DNA of 64,000 bases from the NCBI RefSeq assembly GCF_001612905.1, contig NZ_BDBI01000012.1, positions 248,001 through 312,000 on the forward strand, written 5' to 3'. A program made the translations under genes and the position numbers. The notes beneath the pieces are model-generated. The model was not told the DNA's origin and made no database searches. It saw only the letters and a list, made by a program, of their open reading frames with translations. Positions 43,401 through 55,400 of the stretch are shown in pieces (within the stretch, counting starts at the first letter, position 1; the number at the start of each line of letters is the position of its first letter). This DNA is from Nocardia ignorata NBRC 108230 (lineage in GTDB: Bacteria; Actinomycetota; Actinomycetes; Mycobacteriales; Mycobacteriaceae).

Positions 43401-46400
43401 GACGCGGGTGCGGAAGACGAGGGTGTTGACGAACATGCCGATCAGGTCGTCGAGCACCGCATCGCCACGACCGGCGACGGGTGTGCCGATGGCGATGTCG
43501 GTGCAGCCCGACAGGCGCGACAGCACCACGGCGAAGGCGGTGTGCACGGCCATGAACAGGGTCGCGCCGTGGGTGCGCGACAGTTCGGTCAGGGCGGTGT
43601 GGGTGGCGGCGTCGAGGGTGAACGGCACGCGGCCACCGGTATACGTCTGGACCGCGGGGCGCGGGCGGTCACGGGGTAGCTCGAGCTGGTCGGGCAGATC
43701 CGCCAGCTCGCGCTGCCAGTAGGCGAGTTGGGTGGCGGCGGTGGAGGTGGGGTCGGTTTCGTCGCCGAGCAGGTTCTGCTGCCAGATGGCGTAGTCGGCG
43801 TACTGCACGGGCAGTGGCGTCCAGGTGGGGGCCTGACCGTCGACGCGGGCACCGTAGGCAAGGACCAGGTCGCGGGTGAGCGGGCCACCGGAGAAACCGT
43901 CACCGGCGATGTGGTGCACGGCGACGGCGAGGATGTGTTCGTCGCCCGTGTCGAACAGGGCGGCGCGCAACGGCACCTCTGTGGTCACGTCGAAGGGCGA
44001 TGAAACCAGTTCTGCGACAGCGGCATTCGGGTCCGTCGTGTCAGGTGCGAGCACCAACCGTGGCACGTCGGGATGGTCGATCGGCAGGACGACCTGCGCC
44101 GGTGCCTGATCGAGCATCGGGTACACCGTGCGTAGGATCTCGTGGCGGGCGACGACATCGGTGAACGCGCCGACCAGCGCGGCGGTATCGAGCGCACCGG
44201 TCAGTCGCAAGACGACGGGAATGGTGTAGGCGGCGGTCCCGGTGTCGAACCGGTTCAAAAACCACATGCGCTGTTGGGCGGGTGAGAGCGGAATGCGTTC
44301 CGGCCGTGGCTGGGCGCACAGCGCGGGCCGGGCCTGTGCCTGCGCCGAGGCGCTGATCGCGGCGGCGCATCCGGCGACGGTCGGTGCGGCGAACAGGGAC
44401 CGCACCGGCACCCGGGTACCGACCGCGGCGCTCAGGCGTGCCGCCAGCCGGGTGGCGAGCAGGGAGTTGCCACCGAGGTCGAAGAAGTTGTCGTCGGCAC
44501 CGACCCGTTCGACGCCGAGGACCTCGGCGAAGATCGCGGCGACCGTGCGCTCGGGCCCGGTGGACGGCTCACGGTAGCGGCGGCTGACGAATTCGGGTGC
44601 GGGCAGCGCTGTCCGGTCGATCTTGCCGGTGGCCGACACCGGAACATGATCGAGCACGACCACCGCCGCGGGCACCATGTGCGCGGGCAACAGCGTCGCT
44701 GCCCATCGGGTCAGGGCACCGGCATCGGGGGCGCGACCGGTCACGTAGGACACCAGGACCGTCTCTCCGGCCGGGTTCTCGGTGCCGAGGGTGAGGGCGA
44801 AACTCACCTGCGGGTGCCGCACCAGGACGGCATCGACCTCGCCGGGTTCGATGCGGAAGCCACGGATCTTGATCTGGAAGTCGCCGCGGCCCAGGTATTC
44901 CAGCTCGTAGCGGTCCTTGTGTACCCAGCGCACCAGGTCACCGGTGCGGTACATGCGCGCACCGGTCTCGCTCCACGGGCAGGCCACGAAACGTTCGGCG
45001 GTGGTCGCGCCGCGACCGCCGTAACCACGCGCCAGGCCGGGCCCGGTCAGGTACAGCTCACCGGTGACGCCGACGGGCACCGGTCGCAGCCGGGCATCGA
45101 GGACGAGCGCCCGCATGCCGGGTACGGGAGTGCCGATGGTGATGCGCTCACCGGCGCGCAGGACGGTGTAGGTGGCACCGATGGTGGCCTCGGTCGGGCC
45201 GTATCCGTTGAGGAAGGTGCGACCGGATGCCCACGCGGACAACAGTTCCGGTACTACGGCCTCACCGCCGGCCGACACGCAACGCAGGTCGGGCGGCCCG
45301 GCGGGATCAAGGGTGCTCAGTAGTGCCGGGGTGATGATCGTATGGGTGACACGTTCGGTGCGCAGCAGCTCGTCGAGTTCGGCGCCGCCGAAGGTGTCCG
45401 GTGGTGCGATGACGAGGGTGGCGCCCCGGTGGAAAGCGGTGGTGATCTCCTCGATCGACTGGTCGAAACTCGGTGAGCACACGTGCAGCATGCGGTCGTC
45501 GTGACGCAAACGCATCAGGTTCGCCGAGTGTGCGACGAGAGCGGCCAGACCGGTGTGGGTGACACACACACCCTTCGGGGTGCCGGTGGAGCCTGAGGTG
45601 TAGATCAGATAGGCGGTGTTGTCGCGGCGCAGCGGCCTGCGGCGGTGCCGGTCACGCACGGGAGTCGACGCACACGCCGCCGTCCGGGCGCGCACGGCCG
45701 GGTCGTCGACGACCAAGGCTCGCACCGATTCCGGAAGTACACGGGCGTGGGCGGTGACAGTGATCCCCACTTCGGCGCCGGAGTCGGAGAGCATGTGCCG
45801 GATGCGGTCGGCGGGGTAGTTCGGGTCGACGGGTAGATACACCCCGCCCGCCTTCGCGACCGCCCACAGCGCGAGGATCGCCTCGTAGGAGCGGGGCATC
45901 GCGCAGGCGACGACGGTTTCGGGGCCGACGCCTTCGCTGATCAGGACCCGCGCCAACCGGGAGGAATCGGCGTCGAGCGTGCCGTAGGTGTAGTCGGTTC
46001 CGTTGTCGCGCACAGCGATTCGGCGTTGCCCGAAGCCGGTGCCGCGGACGAGGAGCTGGGCGAGGGTACGTGCGGCGCGGTGGCGTGGCCCGGTGCCGAT
46101 GCGCGCGAGCAGGTGGTCCTCGCCCCGCACCCCGACCGACAGATCACCCACCGGGACACCCGGACGGCGGGTGATGTCGGTGAGCAGACCGACCAGGCGG
46201 TGCGCCAGCACCGTCGCCGAAGACACCTCGACACCCGGGCCGTCGACGCCGACAGACATTCCGGTGCTCGATTCGGTCACCACCACCGTGAGATCGCGTG
46301 CCTCGGCCGACGGCACCGTCGAAGCACCGTCCGGGCGCACAGAATTGCGCAGTTCGAGGCGGAACTGTCCCAGCGAGCCGTGGTCGGCGCCGAGCAGATG

Positions 46401-49400
46401 GGTGAGGTCCTCGACCGGGATACCGGAGTGGGCGAGCGCCCGGGTCTCGGCCTGGTGCACGCGGTCGAGCAGCGTGCCGAATGGTTCGGTGGGGTCGATG
46501 TGGGTGCGCAGCAGAAGGTCCGAGGTGTCGAGCACGATGTCGTCGGAGCCCGTGAGCCGTGCGATCAGGATCGACACCGCGGCGCTGATCGCGCTGGACC
46601 AACCGGCGTCCGCACTGTCGGCCAGCCGCCGCAGATCTCGGTGCGTTGTCGCCGGGACGGGAAAACCCGACCGCGGGTGTTCTGTGTCGCGGGTGCCGAG
46701 TGCGTGATTCTGTGGTTCGACCCCCGACCCCGTACCGATCGTGCGGTGGTCGGGTGCGACCTCCGGCTCGGCACCGGCCACGCGCAGGCCGGTCGCGCGG
46801 TGGTGGGATTCGAATTCTGCACCGGTGTCGATCGGACGGCGGGTGGTGGCGCGATGCGCTTCGATGCGCCGCACCGGTGTGGCCAGGTCAGCGGTGTGGA
46901 CATGCTCGGTGGTGTTGAGGTCGCCGCCGGTGTCGATCAACGCTTCGGTGGGCAGGGTGAGACGGCCGGGTAGGTCGGCGAGGGTGGTGCGCCAGAAGCG
47001 GGAGCGGGTGATCGGGTCGGTCGGGTTCGCGCCGAGCTTCGTCACGATATCGATCGCGCCTACCGACAGACCGGGATCGGCACCTCGATCAGACGCGATC
47101 GTCCCCGTGGCGGTCAGTGCGGACAGGGCGGTGCGCAGCCGGTCGGTGACGGCGCGCGCCACCTCGTCCGACACCAGGTCACGCCGGTATTTGACCTGTA
47201 CCTGGGTGCGGGCGCCGAGGAAGACCAGGACGGTGATCGGGTAGTGGGTGTGGTCGGCACCTTGCAGGTCGTCGATGCGCAGTCCGTCGAGCGCGCCACC
47301 GGCCTGCTGCAGACCCTCGACATCGACGGGGTAGGACTCGAAAGCCAGCATGGTGTCGAACAATTCGCCACGACCGGCGAGCCTCTGGATGGCGCCCAGC
47401 CCGAGGTGGTGGTGGTCGAGCATGGTGGCCTGCTCGGTCTGCACCGCGCGGATCACCTCACCGACCGCACCGTCGATGCGCACGCGCACCGGGACGGCGT
47501 CGACGAACAGGCCGATCATGTCGCCGACACCGTCGAGCTGCGGTGGGCGCCCGGACACGGTGGCGCCGAACACGATGTCGTCGCGACCGGTACTCGCGGC
47601 GACGACCAGCGCCCACGCGGTCTGGAAGACCGTATTGGCGGTGACCTCGACCGACGCGGCGAAGGTGGTGAGCGCGGCGGTGGCGGTGGCGTCGAGGGCG
47701 AATTCGCACAGCCCGTAACCGGTTCCGGTGGGGCGTGGCCAGGTCAGCTCCGGGGCGAGCATGGTCGGTTCGACCCCGTGCAGCAGCTCCGACCACGCCT
47801 GCTCGGCGACGGTCCGGTCCTGGCGGCTGAGCCAGTCGAGGTAGTCGCGGTAGGGACGCACCTCGGGCAGGACGCTCGCGTCTCCACCGGTGGTGTAGAG
47901 GACGAGCAGTTCTTTCATCAGCAACGGCATGGACCAGCCGTCGAGCAGGATGTGGTGCCCGGTCAGCACGAGGCGGTTGCGTCCGGAACCGGTGCGGTAC
48001 ACCGTGAAGCGCAGCAGCGGCGCGACCGCCGGATCGAATCCGGCCGCCTGGTCGGTGGCGAGCAGACCGGCCAGCTCGGCCTCGGTCGTGTCGACCACCC
48101 GCACCGGTGCCTCGACGTCTTCGGAGATCACCTGCACGGGTGTGCCGTCGGGAGTGGTGACGAATGCCGAACGCAGGTTCGCGTGCCGGGTGAGGACAGC
48201 GGCCGCCGCGCGACGCAACCGGTCGACGTCGAGCTCGCCGGTGAGATCGACCATGAGCTGGATGACGTAGGCGTGCACCGATTCCTCGAGCATGTCGCCC
48301 AGCGCGAGCAGCGAATGCTGGAGCGGTGAGAGCGGCAGCACGTCCGACAGCCCGGGGTGATCGCGCCGCCAGGTGTCGAGTTCGGTTTGCGACACCCGGA
48401 CCAGCGGCACATCGGACGGTGTCGGTCCACCCGCCTGCGGGTGGTTGGTGTGATCGGCGAGTGCGGTCAGCCAGTCCGACCAGATGTCGGCCAGCTCCCG
48501 AACCTCGGGTTCGTCGAGAATGCCGGTGGCGTAGCGGAAGTCGGCTTGCAGTCGCAGCCCGGTTTCGGTGGCGACCGCGATGGTGTTGATGTCGAGGACA
48601 GCGTTCGCGGGCAGGGTGGGGTCGTGGTCGACGTCGATGTCGCCGAGGTCGTCGGTGGGCAGCCAGTCGTCGTCGGCGGGGCCGGTGGTCACCGCGCGAC
48701 CGAGGTAGTTGAATCCGATCTGGGCCACCGACTCGGTCGCGAGGTGCCCGGCGCTGCGCAGCAGCCCGAAACCGATGCCGTTGTCGGGCACGGCGAGCAG
48801 TTGTTCCTTGATCGTGCGCATGGTCGCGGCGAGCGCTTCGTCGTCGAAACTCGCCGGTCGCAACTCCGTCAGGTCGAGCACGACGGGATAGACGGTGGTG
48901 AACCAGCCGACCGTGCGGGTGAGGTCGGCGCCGGGGACGACGTCTTCCTGTCTGCCGTGGCCCTCGAGCCGCAGCCGCAGTGCGGGCGCGTCGACACCGC
49001 GACGGGCGCGCCACACGCGCACCGCGAGCGCGAGTGCCGCGAGCAGCCCGTGGTCGGCGCCGGCCCGGTACAGGGCAGGCAGTGTCGTGAGCAGGGGGTC
49101 GGTCACCTCGGGCGGGATCTGCACGGTGATCGAGCGTGTGGTCGCCTCGGTGTCGACTGTGCGATCGAGGGCGCGGGTGCCGAGCAGTGGGTCGGCGGTC
49201 GTGAGAGCGCGCCGCCAGTAGGGCAGTTCGGCGGTGCGGTCGACGGTGGTCAGTGCGTGCGCCCAGCGCCGGAACGAGGTGCCGATCGGCGGCAGCGTGA
49301 TCGGCTGCCCGGCACGGTGTTGCGCCCAGGCCAGGATCAGGTCGGGCAGCAGGATGCGCCACGAGACACCGTCGATGACGTAGTGGTGCGCGGCGACCGC

Positions 49401-52400
49401 GAGCACGTCACCGCCGCCGTTGCCACGAACCCAGGTGAACGCGATCATGCGGGCCGCCGCCGGATCCAGCGTTGTCAGCGCGGCATTCATCGCCCGGGTA
49501 CCGATGCCGGTGAGGTCCTCGCCCGCTTCGATCTCGCCGATCAGCTCGTCGACCGGCACCGCGTGTGGTTCCAGCACCTCGAGCTGCCATCCGCCGTCGA
49601 GCTCGCGCAGCCTGGCGCGCAACATGTCGTGGCGCGCCACGACGGCGGCGATGGTGGCGACCAAACCGGCACGGTCGATGCCGTCGGGCAGGGCCAGCAC
49701 CATGGTCTGGGCGAAGCGGTCACTCGATCCGGTGGACAGGGATTCGGTGAGCACGGGTGTCAGCGGTACTTCGCCGACACCGCCGCCGGGGAGTTCGGCC
49801 AGGGTGATCGTGGCCGGTCCGTCGGTAGTCGCGACCCGGGCCAGGGCGGCGACGGTGCGGTGCTCGAAAACGTCTCGGGTGGAGAAGGTGATGCCCGCGG
49901 TGCGCGCCAGCGACACCAGCTGGATCGACAGGATGCTGTCGCCACCGATCGCGAAGAACGACTCGTCCGCCCCCACCGACGACAGCCCGAGTACGCGGGC
50001 GAACAGGTCGGCCAGGCGTGTTTGCATCGCACCCCTCGGCGCGGTGGTCGTCTCGGTGACGGTCATCGGGTCGGGCAGGGCTTTGCGGTCGAGTTTGCCG
50101 TTGGAGGTCAACGGCCAGGCATCCAGGACCACGATCGCCGACGGCACCGCATGGGCGGGCAGATGGCCTGCCGCGTAGCCGATCAGGTTCGCCGGATCGG
50201 GCGTGGCATCGTGTGCCGCAAGCACATACGACACCAGGGTGGTCGATCCGGCGGGCGTGCGTCGGCCGACGGTGACGGCGCACTCGACGTCGGTGTGCCC
50301 GGTCAGCACGGCATCGATCTCGCCCGGTTCGATGCGGAATCCACGCACCTTCAGCTGGGTGTCGGCGCGGCCCACGTACTCGAGGTCGCCGGTCGTGCGC
50401 AGACGAACCAGGTCGCCGGTGCGGTACATGCGGCTGCCGGGGAGACCCCACGGGTCGGCGACGAAACGGGCCGAGGTGGTGACGGGCTGGTTGCGGTATC
50501 CGCGGGCCAGGGCAGGGCCCGCCAGATACAGCTCACCCGTGACACCCGGTGCGACCGGATTCAGCCGTGCGTCGAGGATCACGGCATGTGTGCCGCGCAC
50601 CGGGGTGCCGATCGTGATCGGTTGTCCCGCAGCCAGTTCGGCGTAGGTGGAGATGATGGTGGTCTCGGTGGGTCCGTACCCGTTGAGGTAGCGGCGGTGC
50701 GGGCCCTGCCATCTCGACAGCAGTTCCGTTGTGGTCACGTCACCGCCGACAGACAGGGACACGAGGGCGTCCAGACCGGCCGGGTCGAGGGTGCCGAGTA
50801 CGGCCGGGGTGATGATCGCGTGCGTCACCGCCTCGGCCGCGAGCAGGTCGGCCAGTTCGACCCCACCCACGATGTCGGACCCCACGATCACCAACGTCGC
50901 GCCGGTCGAGAAGGCACACAGCCACTCGAGCACCGACGGGTCGAACCAGGGTGAGCAGATGTGCAGGAAGCGGTGATTCGGCTCGAGGCGGTAGCGCTCG
51001 ACCGCCTCGGCCACCAGCGGACCCAGGCCGGCATGCGTCACTGTGACGCCCTTGGGCAGGCCCGTGGATCCGGAGGTGTAGATGATGTAGGCCGGGTGGT
51101 CGGCGCGCAGCGGGGTGCGGCGGTCGCGGTCGGTGATCGGGGTACTCGACCGGGCGGCGCAGGACTCGGCGAAAGCGGGGTCGTCGAGGACCAACCAGGT
51201 GATGTCGGTGGGCAGATGCTCGAGGTGGGCGCCGACGGTGATGCCGATCGTAGCGCCCGAATCGGTGACGAGGTGGTGCAGACGCTGGACGGGGTTGGCC
51301 GGGTCCATGGGCACGAACACACCGCCTGCCGTGGTGATCGCGACAGCGGCGGCGACCATCTCATAGGAGCGCGGAAGTGCCACGGCGACAGGGACTTCCG
51401 GGCCGACGCCGTGCGCGATGAGTTCGCGGGCCACGCGTGCGGTGTGCTCGGTCAGCTCGCCGTAGGTGGTCGAGTGCCCGTTGTAGCGGATCGCGACGCG
51501 GTCCGGTCCGAGAGTCGCGCCCGTGGTCACCAGGTCGGGGAACAGCGATGTCGGTGCCTCGGTGCTGGGGCGGGTGAGCAGTGCCGTGTGTTCGGCGGTG
51601 CTGAGAATCGGTAAGTCACCGATAGGGGTTTTCGGGTTCTCGACGGCGGCCGCCAGGAGGCGAACCAGGCGCTCGGCGAAGGAATCGATCGTCTGCTGAT
51701 CGAACAGGGCTGTGTCGTAGGTGAATTCGGCGCCGATTTCGGCGGGTTCGATGTGGGTGTCCATAACGTCGGTGTCGACCGACAACGTCAGGTCGAAGGA
51801 CGTCTCGTCACAGTGACGTGTGGTGGCCGGACGGAGCATGACGCGAAGCAGAGGGTGCGGTGCCGCCGCGCGGTGGCTTTCCGTCGACTCGGGTTCGCTG
51901 AGGTGCGGGGCGCAGTGGTCTGCGTGGGCGGAGTGCAGCGCCACCATCTCATCGGTAGCGATCCCTGGTCGCGCCATGGCTTCGTCGACGACCATTGATG
52001 CGTCGGTGAGCAGGCGCTCGAACTCGGCGGCGGCGAGGACGCGCAGACGCAGCACGCGGTGTGCGGCAGAAGAGTACGGGGCTGCGATGACGATGTCGTC
52101 GGTGCCCGACAGTCGTGCCAGCAGTGTCGCGAAGGCCGCATACACAACGCTGAACGCCGTGGAGTCGTAGGTGCGGGCGGTACCGTGCACCCCTCGGCAC
52201 ACCTCGGCGGGAACAGTGAAGCCCACCCGTCCGGGCCGCTTCGTGAGGTGCCCGGCACCGCGGTCTGCCGATTCGACAAGGCAAGCAGGGTCGGACGGTT
52301 GCCCCGCCGCGGGTGTGGCGGGTGACGACTCGCTACCGTCCGACGAAACCCGGCGGGGACGCTCCGTCGGCAGCGGCAACTCCAAGGGCAGGTCGGTGAG

Positions 52401-55400
52401 CACCGCACGCCAGTACGCCACGTCCGAGATCGGATCACGGTGGTGCGCAAGGGTTCCCAGCAGCTCGCCGGCGGTGCGTTCGGGGCAGTGCACGATGGCG
52501 TCGAGGACTGTACGCAACCGGTTCGCCAGTGCCTCGGCGATATCGGCGCCGATCGCCTCGAGCCGGTACTGCAACCCGACCCGGATCCCCGCTCCGACCT
52601 CGATGCCGACCGCCACGGGGTAATGGGTGGCGTTGGCGGCCTGCACGTCGACGATCTCGAGACCGTCGATCGAGCCGTGTGCCTGCCGCATCCCTTCGGT
52701 GTCCACCGGGTACGACTCGTAGGCCATGAGTGTGTCGAACAGTTCCCCGGCGCCCGCGACCCGCTGTATATCGGTCAGCCCCAGATGGTGACCGCCCAGC
52801 AGCGCGATCTGTTCGGACTGCACCCGCGACGACAACTCCCGCAACGACGCGTTCTCGCCGATTCGTACCCGGACGGGGATGGTGTTGGCGAACAGGCCGA
52901 CCATGCCGTCCACACCGTCGAGCTGTGGTGGGCGCCCCGACACCACCGCGCCGAACAGCACATCGTCACGGCCCAGCGCCCCGGCCAGGACCAGTCCCCA
53001 TGCGGTCTGGAACACCGTGTTGACGGTGACCTCGGTGGCCGCGGCGAAACCGGCGAGTTCCTGGGCGACATCGCGCGACAACTCCACGACCGACATCGCG
53101 TGGCCGGGGGCGGCGTCGGTGGGTGGGACGGTGGCGGTGAGCAGGCTCGGCTCGTGCCCGTCCAGGGCGGCGCGCCAGCTCTCGAGGGCGGCGGTGCGGT
53201 CCTGGTCGGCGAGCCAGGCGAGATAGTCACGGTAGGGGCGCACGTGCGAAAGCAGTGTTGGCGCACCGTCGGCGGCGTAGCAGACGAGCAGTTCGCGCAT
53301 GAGCAACGGCATGGACCACCCGTCGACCAGCAGGTGATGCGCGGTCACCACCAGATGCAGGCTCGCCGGCCCGCGATAGACGGTGAACCGGAGCAGGGGT
53401 GGGGCGGTCAGGTCGAACCCGATGCGGGATTCGGCGGCGAGCAGTGCGTGCGGGTCGGTGCGGTCGGTGTCGACGACGCGCCACGGCACCGTCACGTCGT
53501 CGACCACGAAACCGACCGGGGTACCGGCCGTTGTCGTCGTGAAGGCGGTGCGCAGGATGCCGTGCCGGTCCAGCACCGCCCCCGCCGCCCGGCGTAGCCG
53601 CTCGAGGTCGACCGCACCGGTCATCTCGACCGCCAATTGCACCAGGTACGGGTCGGTCGGCGACACCTGCGCCAGGAACAGCAACCCGAGCTGCAAGGGA
53701 GCCAACGGCACCATATCGCTGAGGCCGGGACGGGTGCGCTGCCAGTCGTCGAGTTCGGCCTGGGTGACGTCGACCAGCGGCACATCGGCGGGCGACAGGC
53801 CACCGGCCGCCGGATGGTCCAGATGTTCGGCGAGCACCGTCAACGCCGAGGTCCAGCAGTCGGCGAGCTCGCGCACGTCCGCCTCGTCCAGGATCAGCGA
53901 CGCGTAGGAGAACGAAGCACGAAGCAGCACACCGTCTTCCGTGCCGACAGCTACCGCGTTGATGTCGACAACGGCGGTAGCGGGCAGTTGCGGGTCCTGG
54001 TCGGCGGCCGGTTCGCCCCAGTCCGCGGTCGGCAACCAGCTGTGGTCGGTGGCGTCGCCGGTGGAGATGCGGCCGAGGTAGTTGAACCCGACCTGGCCCA
54101 GCGAACCCGTTAGCTCGGTCGCGGGATCGAGGTGGCGCAGGATGCCGAAACCGATGCCGCGGTGTGGCACCGCGCGCAACTGTTCCTTGACGGCCTTGAC
54201 CACCGACGCGGTCTGCGCGCCCGGTTGCCATGCGCCGTCGGCGTCGACCTCGCTCAGGTCGAGCGCCACCGGGTACATGCTGGTGAACCAGCCGACGGTC
54301 CGCGTCAGGTCGGCGCCGTCGACGGCGGATTCCTCACGCCCGTGACCTTCCAGGCGCACCCGGGTGGTGGACGCGTTCACGCCTCGATGGGCCCGCCAGC
54401 TCCGCACCGCCATGGCCAGCGCGGCGAGGAGGCCGTCCTCGGCGCCTGCCCGGTAGCGAGCGGGCAGGTCGGTGAGCACGGCACGGGTGATGTCGGCGGG
54501 GATCTCGACGCTGAACGTGCGCACGGTCGACGCGGTATCGATAACCGGGTCCAGCCCACGTTTCCCCAGCAGCGGGTCGGCAACCCCCAGGGTTCGCTGC
54601 CAATGGTCGAGTTCGTTGCGGCGCCGTGGTGCCGACTCGACCAATCCGTGCGCCCATCGACGGAACGACGTACCGACCGCGGGTAGCGCGATCGGTTGAC
54701 CCGCCGCGTGCTGCGCCCACGCGGTCACCAGGTCCGACAGCAGGATTCGCCACGAGACACCGTCGATCACGAGGTGATTGGCTGCCACGATCAGCCCGTC
54801 GGGGCCGTCGTCGCGGGTCAGCCACGCGAAACCGATCATCCGGTGGTCGCGCGGATCCAGTGACGCGAGGACGGCATCCATCGCCGCGGCGGCGATGTCC
54901 TCGGGCCCTTCGAAACGTTGCAGCAGGTCGTCGACCGGGACACCGCCCGGCGGCAGCACATCGAGCGACCACTGCCCGTCGATCCCGCGCACTCCGGCGC
55001 GCAGCATGTCGTGATGATCGACGACAGCGGTCAGGATGCGAACCAGCGTCGGCCGATCGATGCCCTCGGGGAGGGCGAGCACCATCTGCTGGGTGAATCT
55101 GCCGAACACGCTGCCGTCGGCGAGGGTGGCGGCGAGCACCGGTGTCAGCGCGACCTCACCCATCCCGCCGCCGGGCAATTCGGGAAGCGCCGGAGCGGCA
55201 TCGTCGCCGAGCGCGGCGACCCGGGCCAATCCGGCCACGGTGCGGTGCTCGAACACCTGCTGCGGGGTGAACGAGATGCCCGCGTGGCGTGCGCGGGTCA
55301 CCAGCTGGATCGACAGGATGCTGTCGCCACCGGCGGCGAAGAACGAATCCTCGGCACCGACCCGCTGCACGCCGAGGATCTGGGCGAACAGTTCGGCGAT

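Noticed and set aside
48357..50954. An 865-codon open plus-strand frame inside the giant NRPS
   Set aside because: Antisense shadow of clear A/T/E/C domains; low-complexity translation without motifs.
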